The position numbers were made by a program, and so were the translations under genes. Below, piece after piece: positions 30,691 through 38,718 of a stretch of 56,436 nucleotides of DNA. Position 1 is the stretch's first letter; each line of letters begins with the position of its first letter. The notes under the pieces were generated by a model. The model did no database searches. It was not told the DNA's origin and worked only from the letters and a program-made list of their open reading frames with translations. The stretch is from an uncultured Prevotellaceae bacterium (GTDB lineage: Bacteria; Bacteroidota; Bacteroidia; Bacteroidales; UBA932): contig OMVB01000043.1 of the NCBI GenBank assembly GCA_900314395.1, positions 1 to 56,436 of the forward strand, in the 5' to 3' direction.

Positions 30691-33387
30691 CTACTTCAGC
30701 CAGGACTGCCGGGCGGCGGCAAGAGCCTCCCAATGTTCCGGAGTCATGCTGTCCGGAGTAAACAGGCAGATGCCGGCTGCACCATTATCCATGGAGCCAA
30801 TCACTGCCGGCTCAACCTCTGAAGGCACCAGACCGGAATTCTCAGGATCAACAAGGCTGGCCTTGTTCTGCCAGTCACGGCATATGAAAAGACCGCTGTA
30901 AACCGGCTTCTTACCGGCCGCACGGACCTCTTCTCCGGTAATCCTTGCAACCCACTTGGTATCAGTGAGATAGAAGTCATTGTAATTCATCGGGAAGTAC
31001 TCGTCAACATCCCACTTGTTCCATTCCTGACGGACCATCCACTCTGCGTATGTGGCAGGACCAGGGAAAACATCGGCGCTGACCTTCTTTCCCTGGGCAT
31101 GGACAGCAGCGGAAATCTTGTTCACAAGATTGGTAATCACATCTTTACGGAACTGGTTCCACTTGGCGTCATTTGAAGGATTCTTGAGCTTGCGTCCAAC
31201 CTGGGCCTCAAAATCGGCGACACAATCCTTGCAATAGCAATAATCGGCAGGAGCATAGTAATTGGTCATATCAAGCCCGTACTTGGCCCACAGGCCGCGG
31301 GAAAGGACAGCATCGGGGTAACGGATATAATCCAGCTGAACATAATCCACATCCGGAATCTGCGCAATCTCTGTGTAATTCTTTACAAGCCAGTCAATTA
31401 CCTCAGGATTATGAGGGTCAAGAGCCTTGTAGTAGTCTACATATACAGGGTCAGTATCGGCGCTCTTTCCAAGGGCGTTTACGGCATACCATGAATGAGG
31501 CATTCCACCCTGGAGCATGCAAGGAATCCACGCGTGATATACCAGGCCGACTTCATGGGCAGCCTTTGACGCCATGGCTATCTTTTCACGGTCGCGGATG
31601 GAAGAGTTTACGCAAACGCCGGTGACGCCTTTGTCCTTGAGGCCCTGAAGATAAGCCTTGAAGGTCTCCGGAGTATCGTCGTTCTTTACACTGCACCATG
31701 CGTAAACCGGAATCTCCTTATGCTGTGCGGGAGCGATCTTGGGAAGCAGGTCGCGGGTGACGGCAGGCAGGTAAAAAGTCTTGTTCTCCCTGATATAAGG
31801 AACAACTGAGCCAAGGTCCTTGCGCTCTCCGTTTAGCAGAACGTAAGAACGGTTTGACGGCACCTCAAGGGTGACATCGTCGCATACAACCTTAAGGCAA
31901 GGTCCGTCAAAGCCTTCCTCTACAGAGAAATCATAGCCTTTAAACACCTCATAATGAGGAGTATACAGCCTTTGTGTCATATCCTCAAGGGACTCCTTCA
32001 GGCCAAGGACTTTGCGCATATAGCGGTTAAGGTCGATATTCTTTACAAGACCGTGAGGAGTCTCTCCGTTGGGGTTATACACAGCAAGGAATACGTCCTC
32101 TCCGGTGTGACCTCCGGTTACCCAGCCAATATGGGTATGCTTTGTAAGTATCTTGTTGATTTCCGCACCAAGGTTGGGAGCCAGGTCCACGCTCATGTGA
32201 TCTGCTGCAGTAAGATGACGGTGTGCAAGGATAGCTGTAAGCTCGCGGTCAGACAGATCCAGTCCGGTGTACTCCTTGAACAGGGGAACGATGGAATCCT
32301 TGGGACAACTGCGGATGATCTTCTCCAGACCGGCGCCGGAAGCCCTGTAATTCTTGAAGTTTATGTACATTGAATCAAGTCCCTTCTTGGAATAATTCCT
32401 GTAACCGGCCTCTCCCATCTGTATTCCGCCCGTTCCATGGTCCGGGGCAACCACTATTGTAGTGTTGCCGTCCTTCTTGGCAAAATCGAGCGCTGCCTGG
32501 AAGGCATTGTTGAACTCTATGAACTCTGTAATTGCACCGGCAGGGTCGTTGGCATGCGCGCCAAAGTCAACCTTGCTGCCTTCTATCATAAGGAAGAAAC
32601 CCTTCTTGTTCCTGGAGAGCAGTTCAAGAGCCTTTTTGGTCATCTCCGTAAGAGAAGGTTCGTTATCCTTGCGGTCCAGTTCATAATCCATGTGGGAATC
32701 ATTGAACAGGGCCCAGACCTTGCCTTCCTTATGGTTACGGAAGCCCTCGATATCCTTGTCATAATAAGTGATTCCCTGCTCGGCAAAAATCTGCTTTACA
32801 TCATCGTCGATATATTTTGAACCGCCGCCAAATACAACGTCAAGGCCGTTGGATGCCATCTGGCGGGAAATTTCATACTCATGGCTGCGCTCTACGGTGT
32901 GTGAAGCCGTTGCTGCAGGGGTAGCATGGTGATAATAGCAGGTAACGACAACGCCTGTAGACTTGCCCTGCTGAATCTTTGCACCTTCCAGAAGGGTTGC
33001 CAGAGGCTGGAATTCACGGGACATGTCAATAGGGACAAGGTCCTGCGGAGGGTTGGCATGCGGGTAAACGGAAATATTCCTGCCCTGCTGCAGAACACCG
33101 GTCATATACTGTGACATCGAACCGGAAGACTCGGCAATCGGGGAATCGGAATTGAACGTCCGTACAAGGCCGCAGATATAAGGGTCGATAGGCAGGGATG
33201 TCAGATCCTCCTGGGGATCCACATACTGCTCGTACCAGCGGGCGAGCGAAAGCAGACCGGTACAGGTACCGTCCGTAATCATCACGATGAGGTTCTTTGT
33301 AGGTTTAACCTCCGGAGCTTTGTTGCAAGTGCGCACCGCAAAGAAAACTACGGCCGCAACCAAAACCAGTGCAAGGAATCTTTTCAT
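30691..33387 (-). CDS. Alkaline phosphatase fused to a GHL10-like glycoside hydrolase
   Basis: 898 residues. An N-terminal membrane anchor or signal (residues 1-19) is followed by an alkaline phosphatase domain to about residue 460: metal ligands in ITDGT (Asp39), MIEGSKVDFGAHAND, APDHGTGG and GGHTGED all match PhoA. The nucleophile segment is IAESSGSMSQYMTGV, so the usual Asp-Ser is Glu-Ser (E86-S87). Residues about 485-545 look like a copper-amine-oxidase-N-type domain (VLLNGERKDLG, IRENKTFYLPA). From about 555 to the end is a TIM barrel like GHL10/YngK (YHAWIPCMLQ, VDYVQLDYIRYPD). Lies 15 nt after the M23 peptidase gene, likely in one transcript. Probably anchored in the periplasm. Confidence 0.85.
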   Translation of the reverse strand: MKRFLALVLVAAVVFFAVRTCNKAPEVKPTKNLIVMITDGTCTGLLSLARWYEQYVDPQEDLTSLPIDPYICGLVRTFNSDSPIAESSGSMSQYMTGVLQQGRNISVYPHANPPQDLVPIDMSREFQPLATLLEGAKIQQGKSTGVVVTCYYHHATPAATASHTVERSHEYEISRQMASNGLDVVFGGGSKYIDDDVKQIFAEQGITYYDKDIEGFRNHKEGKVWALFNDSHMDYELDRKDNEPSLTEMTKKALELLSRNKKGFFLMIEGSKVDFGAHANDPAGAITEFIEFNNAFQAALDFAKKDGNTTIVVAPDHGTGGIQMGEAGYRNYSKKGLDSMYINFKNYRASGAGLEKIIRSCPKDSIVPLFKEYTGLDLSDRELTAILAHRHLTAADHMSVDLAPNLGAEINKILTKHTHIGWVTGGHTGEDVFLAVYNPNGETPHGLVKNIDLNRYMRKVLGLKESLEDMTQRLYTPHYEVFKGYDFSVEEGFDGPCLKVVCDDVTLEVPSNRSYVLLNGERKDLGSVVPYIRENKTFYLPAVTRDLLPKIAPAQHKEIPVYAWCSVKNDDTPETFKAYLQGLKDKGVTGVCVNSSIRDREKIAMASKAAHEVGLVYHAWIPCMLQGGMPHSWYAVNALGKSADTDPVYVDYYKALDPHNPEVIDWLVKNYTEIAQIPDVDYVQLDYIRYPDAVLSRGLWAKYGLDMTNYYAPADYCYCKDCVADFEAQVGRKLKNPSNDAKWNQFRKDVITNLVNKISAAVHAQGKKVSADVFPGPATYAEWMVRQEWNKWDVDEYFPMNYNDFYLTDTKWVARITGEEVRAAGKKPVYSGLFICRDWQNKASLVDPENSGLVPSEVEPAVIGSMDNGAAGICLFTPDSMTPEHWEALAAARQSWLK

Positions 33388-33402
33388 ATTATTAGTTTTA
33401 AC

Positions 33403-34668
33403 TTATTGTTTCACAGTCAAAAGAGAATCCAATGCCGATGCCGCCTTGAGCCGGACGGAATCCAGCGCCGCCAGATTTTCCTCCTTTATGGGTTCCGCCG
33501 ACGGGGATTCCATCGTCAGCGGATTGATGGGAGAGCCGTTCTTCCATACGCGGAAGTCCAGATGCGGACCTGTGGCAGTTCCGGTCATTCCAACGTAGCC
33601 GATAACATCTCCCTGGCGCACCCTGTCACCGACTTTCAGGTTCTTGGCGTATCTGGAAAGATGCAAATATGCGGTCGTATAAACTGAATTGTGGCGGATT
33701 TTGACGGTATTTCCACCGCCTCCGCCCCAGCCTTTGCTGATTACCGTTCCGTCGCCGATGCTCATGACTGGCGTGCCGGTAGGTGCAGCGTAATCCACCC
33801 CGGTATGGGCACGCACGTCACCGTGGACAGGATGCTTGCGATGGTAAGAGAAGCCGGAACTTATACGGGTGAATTTGAGGGGCGCTTTCAGGAAGGCTTT
33901 TTTCATGCTCTCCCCTTTTTCATTCCAGTAAACATTGCCGCCGTCCCCCTGGTCGAACATCACGGCCTGCAGCTGCTTGCCGTCCCTTTCAAAAACGGCA
34001 TACGGTATACCTGAAATACCGATTATCTCCCCTTCACATATTCTCTGGTCGTACAAAACGCGGAAGCGGTCCCCTTTCTGGAGGCCAAAGAAATCCACCG
34101 TCCAGGCGTAAATCTCCGACAGTTCGGAAATCATCAGCGGGGAGACCCCGGCGGCGACCATATCGTTCCAAAGAGAGCTCTTTATAGTGACATCGGCAAC
34201 GCTGCGGACAATTTTTACCGGTCTTGCCACCCTGTATGCATAAAGACTGTCGATGCAGTGGAAAACCACCATGTTCACCTTGTCCTGGTTATACACCAGA
34301 TACCGGACATGGCGGACCTCTGTGGAATCGGCGTTAAAATAAGCGTTCCAGGTATTTCCGACCCTTATTTTACGCACTTCAAACACCGAATCCGTGGCCT
34401 GCACAAGGTTATAGGCCTCCTGGTTGTCAAGCCCCAGACGAAGCAAAAGTTTGGTAAAATTCTCTCCGCTTCGGATACTTCCGGAGATTACGTCAAAGGA
34501 ATCAGTACAAAAGCCCAGCGGATACACTGTATCCCTGAGCTCTATAGCGTCAGTGGTGCCGCCGCCGTGAATGTCACCGGAACAACCGGTACAGGAGGGG
34601 AACAACAAACCGGACAGTATTGCAGTCACCACTGTTATTAACAATATGTAAGAGGTCTTGGACTTCAT
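33403..34668 (-). CDS. M23 family metallopeptidase, lipoprotein
   Basis: 421 residues with a lipoprotein-type signal (MKSKTSYILLITVVTAILSG then LLFPSC). The N-terminal part (about 50-260) has the two OapA/LysM-like regions common in Bacteroidota M23 proteins (NTWNAYFNADST, GDRFRVLYDQ). The C-terminal LytM domain has HTGVDYAAPTGTPVMSIGDG (Zn ligands His and Asp) and GPHLDFRVWKNG, where the usual HLH is HLD. It would cut peptide cross-links in peptidoglycan. The third zinc ligand position being Asp rather than His may alter or reduce activity. Confidence 0.87.
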   Translation of the reverse strand: MKSKTSYILLITVVTAILSGLLFPSCTGCSGDIHGGGTTDAIELRDTVYPLGFCTDSFDVISGSIRSGENFTKLLLRLGLDNQEAYNLVQATDSVFEVRKIRVGNTWNAYFNADSTEVRHVRYLVYNQDKVNMVVFHCIDSLYAYRVARPVKIVRSVADVTIKSSLWNDMVAAGVSPLMISELSEIYAWTVDFFGLQKGDRFRVLYDQRICEGEIIGISGIPYAVFERDGKQLQAVMFDQGDGGNVYWNEKGESMKKAFLKAPLKFTRISSGFSYHRKHPVHGDVRAHTGVDYAAPTGTPVMSIGDGTVISKGWGGGGGNTVKIRHNSVYTTAYLHLSRYAKNLKVGDRVRQGDVIGYVGMTGTATGPHLDFRVWKNGSPINPLTMESPSAEPIKEENLAALDSVRLKAASALDSLLTVKQ

Positions 34669-34711
34669 GCGAAAATATTTCCGCTAAAATACGCATAAAA
34701 TCCGGAAAAAC

Positions 34712-34822
34712 CTAAAAAGCGAACTTGTATCCTATCGCAAACGTCGGGGCGAAAGCATAGGGAGTCACATTCCGGAAGCCCGTGGGGGTTTGTGAGGACG
34801 GGCGAAGAAAAGGAATCTCCAT
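34712..34822 (-). pseudogene. Remnant of an outer-membrane beta-barrel protein C-terminus
   Basis: A 36-codon minus-strand frame ends VTPYAFAPTFAIGYKFAF followed by TAG. Alternating strand pattern and terminal Phe are typical of the last strand of an outer-membrane barrel. An in-frame TAG sits two codons before its only ATG and no upstream barrel sequence is visible, so this looks like the tail of a lost gene. It could also be a chance frame. Confidence 0.35.
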
Positions 34823-34990
34823 ATACTATGGAGTAAGAAGACGCCGGCCATGAAAGGCCCGGATCAGTTAGGGTAACGATGGTTTCTGTACCGTTGTTCC
34901 TTCACAGGGATACCAAATACACGATGTTTTACCTGTTTTGCAACGACTGTGCCAAAAAGGAACATTTTTTGCATACAATAAACAACAAAT

Positions 34991-35024
34991 TTTGGGACAG
35001 TCAGGTATATTTTATGTATCTTTG
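34991..35024 (+). promoter_or_regulatory. Putative promoter of the isochorismatase-like gene
   Basis: TTTG at 34991-34994, 22 nt, TATCTTTG at 35017-35024: a full match to the Bacteroidota -33/-7 pattern, 28 nt before the ATG at 35053. Confidence 0.6.
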
Positions 35025-35052
35025 CGGTCCCGATTAACTCTAAATTTAAGAA

Positions 35053-35604
35053 ATGGAAAAATTGAACAAACCCGCCATCCTGGTTGTTGACATGCTCAAT
35101 GACTTTGTAACAGGCGCCATCGGCTGCGACAGAGCAAGGGAAATTGTTCCTGCAACCGCAACTCTTCTTGATGCTGCCCGCAAGGCAGGCGTTCCCGTTA
35201 TTTACTGCAATGACGCACACCTTCCCGGCATAGACCGCGAGCTCCAGATTTGGGGAGACCACGCAATCGTAGGAACAAAAGGAGCAGAAGTTATTCCTGA
35301 GCTTACTCCCCGGGAGGGAGACTTCGTAGTTCCCAAGCGCAGGTACAGCGGCTTCTTCCAGACAGACCTTGACATCCTTCTCAAGGAGCTTGGCGTCAAG
35401 ACTGTAATTATCACAGGACTGCACACCCATATGTGCTGCCGCCATACCGCTGCAGATGCATACTGCCTTGGTTATGACGTAGTATTTGCAAAAGAGGCTA
35501 CCAACTCTTTCACAGAGCATGATTACCAGTACGGTCTTGAGTACGCCAAGACCTGCTACGGAGCACCTGCATGCACAAACGAAGAGCTTATAGCAGCTTT
35601 CTAA
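35053..35604 (+). CDS. Cysteine hydrolase (isochorismatase/nicotinamidase family)
   Basis: 183 residues, one domain. The catalytic triad is visible: Asp13 in LVVDMLNDF, Lys about 95 in VVPKRRYSGF and Cys about 129 in ITGLHTHMCCRHTAADAY. The cis-peptide segment before the Cys is ITGLHTHM. The family hydrolyses C-N or C-O bonds (nicotinamide, isochorismate, ureidoacrylate and others). The metal-site histidines of true nicotinamidases are only partly present (DAHLPG), so the substrate is open. Single-gene unit with its own promoter and terminator. Confidence 0.86.
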   Translation: MEKLNKPAILVVDMLNDFVTGAIGCDRAREIVPATATLLDAARKAGVPVIYCNDAHLPGIDRELQIWGDHAIVGTKGAEVIPELTPREGDFVVPKRRYSGFFQTDLDILLKELGVKTVIITGLHTHMCCRHTAADAYCLGYDVVFAKEATNSFTEHDYQYGLEYAKTCYGAPACTNEELIAAF

Positions 35605-35621
35605 GATTGCAGAATAATTTG

Positions 35622-35658
35622 AAAAGGTCCGGTTTTTAAAAATCCGGGCCTTTTTTTT
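35622..35658 (+). terminator. Intrinsic terminator after the isochorismatase-like gene
   Basis: AAAAGG-T-CCGG and CCGG-G-CCTTTT form a stem of 11 pairs (one wobble) around an AT loop, running into eight T residues. It starts 17 nt after the stop codon and separates this gene from the V-ATPase operon. Confidence 0.8.
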
Positions 35659-35721
35659 GCTTTTTCCACCAATATTTCCTACCTTTAAAAGTTGAAGTTG
35701 ATAATCAATAAAAACCACAAT

Positions 35722-36333
35722 ATGAACGACAAATTGCAACAGCTGACAGACAAACTCTACAACGAGGGACTGTCCAAAGGCAAGCAGGAAGGAGAAGCCA
35801 TTCTTGCGGAGGCCCGCAAAAGGGCGGAGGAAATCATCGCCCAGGCAAACAGGCAGGCAGATGAAATCATCGGCAAGGCAAAGGCAGACGCAGAGGACTA
35901 TCGGCACAAGATAGAAAGCGATGTCAAGATGGCATCGGCACAGAGCCTGCAGGCCACAAAGAAAGACATTGAAAATCTTATCGTGGGCAAGATTGCGGCG
36001 GAACCGGTAAAAAAGAACCTGGAGGACGGCGCATTCCTGAAAGAGGTTATCAAGGAAGTTGCCGGGAAGTTCAGCGCAGAGAATCCTGCGGACCTGGCGC
36101 TTGTCCTGCCGGAAAAACTCCAGAAAGAGCTTGAGCCCTTCGTTGCAGGAGAACTCGCAAAGACCCTGGGCAAAGAAGTCAAGGTAAGCTTCACCAAGAA
36201 GATTGCCGGCGGCCTCACAATAGGCCCCGCAGACGGAAGCTGGTTCGTTTCCCTGACGGAAGACACCTTCAGCGAGCTCATTGGCGAATACATGCGCCCC
36301 GCCACAAGGAAACTGCTTTTTGGAGAGAAGTAA
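35722..36333 (+). CDS. ntpE: V-type ATP synthase subunit E
   Basis: Peripheral-stalk subunit of the V/A-type rotary ATPase. The chosen ATG (MNDKLQQLTDKLYNEGLSKG, 203 residues) gives the typical N-terminus; the frame is open 10 codons further upstream with unlike residues. Residues 5-90 are a long charged helix (EAILAEARKRAEEIIAQANR), followed by a globular part ending near LLFGEK, as in other E subunits. First gene of the operon E-DUF2764-A-B-D-I-K. No strong TAnnTTTG promoter was seen in front of it, only an ACCTTTAA-like match near 35681. Confidence 0.9.
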   Translation: MNDKLQQLTDKLYNEGLSKGKQEGEAILAEARKRAEEIIAQANRQADEIIGKAKADAEDYRHKIESDVKMASAQSLQATKKDIENLIVGKIAAEPVKKNLEDGAFLKEVIKEVAGKFSAENPADLALVLPEKLQKELEPFVAGELAKTLGKEVKVSFTKKIAGGLTIGPADGSWFVSLTEDTFSELIGEYMRPATRKLLFGEK

Positions 36334-36343
36334 GCTTCAGGCA

Positions 36344-36943
36344 ATGGACAATTACGAGTACATAATAGCTTCGCTCCCGGACTTTACCGCAGACAAAGGA
36401 CCGTCGGCAGAGACCCCGGAGGAAATCACGGAATTCGTACGCAGCCAGCTGGAGGAAAAGGACCTTGTTCTTGAAGAGACCCTGGAAAACGGCTGGAAGG
36501 ACGAAAACCTGAACAAGGAGTTCTACGAGCAAGTCCTGTCCTGCAAAAACAGGTTCCTGAGGGAGTACTTCGGCTTTGACCTTGCCGTGCGCAACGCCAA
36601 GGTCCGTCATCTCAACAAGGCTCTCGGGCGCCCGGAAGGGACCGATATCTTCATGGAACAGGAGGATCCGGACACAGAGCTGGAATCCACCCTGGACAAG
36701 ATTTACGAGGACAACGACATCCTTGCCAAGGAAAGGGCGATTGACCGTCTTTTCTGGGAGAAAATCGACGATATCACAACCTTCGATTACTTTGACATCG
36801 ACGCAATCCTGGGTTTCCTTGCCAAACTGCACATTACAAGCAGGTGGATGGCCCTTGACGAGTCTAACGGCAGGGCCCTGTTCCGCCAGCTTACACAGGA
36901 AGTCCAGAGCACGTTCAAAGGTGTGAATTATAAAGAGAATTAA
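36344..36943 (+). CDS. DUF2764 family protein of the V-ATPase operon
   Basis: 199 residues, acidic, mostly helical, no signal peptide. Start chosen at the ATG giving MDNYEYIIASLPDF; the frame extends 21 codons upstream into ntpE. Genes for DUF2764 lie between subunits E and A in V-ATPase operons of Bacteroidota, Chlamydiae and spirochaetes that have no recognisable subunit C, so it is thought to replace or resemble the C (d-like) connector. Motifs such as CKNRFLREYFGFDLAVRN and RAIDRLFWEKIDDITTFDYF fit the family. Confidence 0.85.
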   Translation: MDNYEYIIASLPDFTADKGPSAETPEEITEFVRSQLEEKDLVLEETLENGWKDENLNKEFYEQVLSCKNRFLREYFGFDLAVRNAKVRHLNKALGRPEGTDIFMEQEDPDTELESTLDKIYEDNDILAKERAIDRLFWEKIDDITTFDYFDIDAILGFLAKLHITSRWMALDESNGRALFRQLTQEVQSTFKGVNYKEN

Positions 36944-36960
36944 ATAAAAAACAACAAGAT

Positions 36961-38718
36961 ATGGCTAAGACAACAGGCACAGTAACCGGCATCGTTTCCA
37001 ACCTGGTCACCGTCCTTGCAAACGGCCCTGTAGCAGAAAACGAACTCTGCTACATCACCACGGAAGGCACCCGTCTGATGGCGGAGGTCATCAAGGTGAA
37101 CGGCAAGTACGCACAGGTGCAGGTCTTCGAAAGCACGCGCGGTCTCAAAAACGGGGACCAGGTGGAGTTCGAGGGCAAGATGCTGGAGATAACACTAGGA
37201 CCGGGTCTGCTCCGTGGAGTTTACGACGGACTCCAGAACGACCTCACATCCATGGAAGGAGTCTTCCTCAAAAGGGGCGAATACACAGAGCCCATCAACC
37301 GTGAAACCCTTTGGGATTTCACTCCCCTTGCCAAGCCGGGCGACAAAGTAGCCGCCGCAGACTGGCTGGGAGAGGTCAAGGAAGGATGGCTGCCCCACAA
37401 AATCATGGTACCGTTCTCTTTCAAGGGTGAATTCACCGTCAAATCCGTGGCGCCGGCCGGCAGCTACAACGTAGACAAGGAGATTGCCGTGCTCACCAAT
37501 GAAGACGGGGAAGACGTTCCCGTAACCATGACACAGAAATGGCCCGTGAAAGTAGCCGTCAAAGCATACAGGGAAAAGCCCAGGCCGGACCGCATCATGG
37601 AAACCGGAGTCCGTGTGATCGACTCCTTCAACCCCATCGCAGAAGGCGGTACAGGCTTCATTCCGGGCCCCTTCGGCTGCGGAAAAACCGTACTCCAGCA
37701 CGCAATCGCAAAGCAGGGAGAAGCCGACGTCATAGTTATGGCCGCCTGCGGTGAGCGTGCAAACGAGGTGGTGGAAATCTTCACAGAGTTCCCTGAACTC
37801 ATCGACCCTCACACCGGCCGCCACCTGATGGAAAGGACCACCATCATCTGCAACACTTCCAACATGCCGGTAGCAGCCCGTGAGGCATCGGTATACACAG
37901 CGATGACAATTTGCGAATATTACAGGGCGATGGGACTGCGCTGCCTGCTCCTTGCAGACTCCACCTCCCGTTGGGCACAGGCCCTCAGGGAGATGAGTAA
38001 CCGTATGGAGGAGCTCCCCGGCGCCGATGCTTTCCCGGTAGACCTTTCTTCCATCATATCCAACTTCTACGCACGCGCGGGCATGGTTATATTGAATAAC
38101 GGCCAGAGGGGCGCCGTTACCTTCATCGGTACCGTATCCCCTGCCGGCGGTAACCTCAAGGAGCCCGTAACAGAATCCACAAAGAAAGCAGCCCGCTGCT
38201 TCTACGCTCTTGAGCAGAACCGCGCAGACCAGAAACGCTATCCCGCCGTCAACCCCATCGACTCATATTCCAAATACCTGGAGTACCCGGAAATCAAGGA
38301 ATACCTGGACAAGACAGTTGAGGAAGGCTGGGTAGAGCGCATCGGCAAGGCAAAGAATATCGTGCGCCGCGGCCGCGAAGCCAACGACCAGATAAACATC
38401 CTGGGAGATGACGGCGTACCGATGAGCTACCACGAGACCTTCTGGAAGAGCGAACTTATAGACTTCTGCTTCCTGCAGCAGGACGCCTTCGACGAGATTG
38501 ACGCCCTCTGCCCTATCGAGAGGCAGAAATTCATGCTGGACCTCATCCTTGACATCTGCGACAGGAGCTTCGACTTCCAGGACTTCGAGGCCTGCCGCGA
38601 CTGGTTCAAGAACCTTATCAACCTGCTCCGCCAGATGAACTATTCACCCTGGAAGAGCGAGGCCTTCAATTCATACCGCGATCAAATCACTAAACTGGTA
38701 GAAAACAATGGCAACTAA
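36961..38718 (+). CDS. ntpA: V-type ATP synthase catalytic subunit A
   Basis: 585 residues, standard length. Walker A GPFGCGKT at about residue 235-242, the A-subunit-specific non-homologous insert (about 115-190: FTPLAKPGDKVAAADWLG), catalytic Glu in CGERANEVVEI and the ATP-synthase signature region LADSTSRWAQALREMS. The A3B3 head made with NtpB couples ATP hydrolysis or synthesis to ion movement through NtpI/K. Overlaps ntpB by 11 nt. Confidence 0.96.
   Translation: MAKTTGTVTGIVSNLVTVLANGPVAENELCYITTEGTRLMAEVIKVNGKYAQVQVFESTRGLKNGDQVEFEGKMLEITLGPGLLRGVYDGLQNDLTSMEGVFLKRGEYTEPINRETLWDFTPLAKPGDKVAAADWLGEVKEGWLPHKIMVPFSFKGEFTVKSVAPAGSYNVDKEIAVLTNEDGEDVPVTMTQKWPVKVAVKAYREKPRPDRIMETGVRVIDSFNPIAEGGTGFIPGPFGCGKTVLQHAIAKQGEADVIVMAACGERANEVVEIFTEFPELIDPHTGRHLMERTTIICNTSNMPVAAREASVYTAMTICEYYRAMGLRCLLLADSTSRWAQALREMSNRMEELPGADAFPVDLSSIISNFYARAGMVILNNGQRGAVTFIGTVSPAGGNLKEPVTESTKKAARCFYALEQNRADQKRYPAVNPIDSYSKYLEYPEIKEYLDKTVEEGWVERIGKAKNIVRRGREANDQINILGDDGVPMSYHETFWKSELIDFCFLQQDAFDEIDALCPIERQKFMLDLILDICDRSFDFQDFEACRDWFKNLINLLRQMNYSPWKSEAFNSYRDQITKLVENNGN

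Larger units (their letters stand above)
34669..35052. other. 384-bp region without an intact gene
   Basis: Between the M23 peptidase start and the isochorismatase-like gene. It holds a 36-codon minus-strand frame that looks like the tail of a beta-barrel protein (34712-34822), two small palindromes (CTCCATA/TATGGAG near 34817-34833; CCGGCC/GGCCCGG near 34843-34861) and the promoter of the next gene. No RNA gene seen. Confidence 0.6.

Noticed and set aside
34864..35907. A 347-codon minus-strand frame rich in Cys and Val
   Set aside because: It runs antisense through the isochorismatase-like gene, its terminator and ntpE; composition is what the complement of those genes gives.
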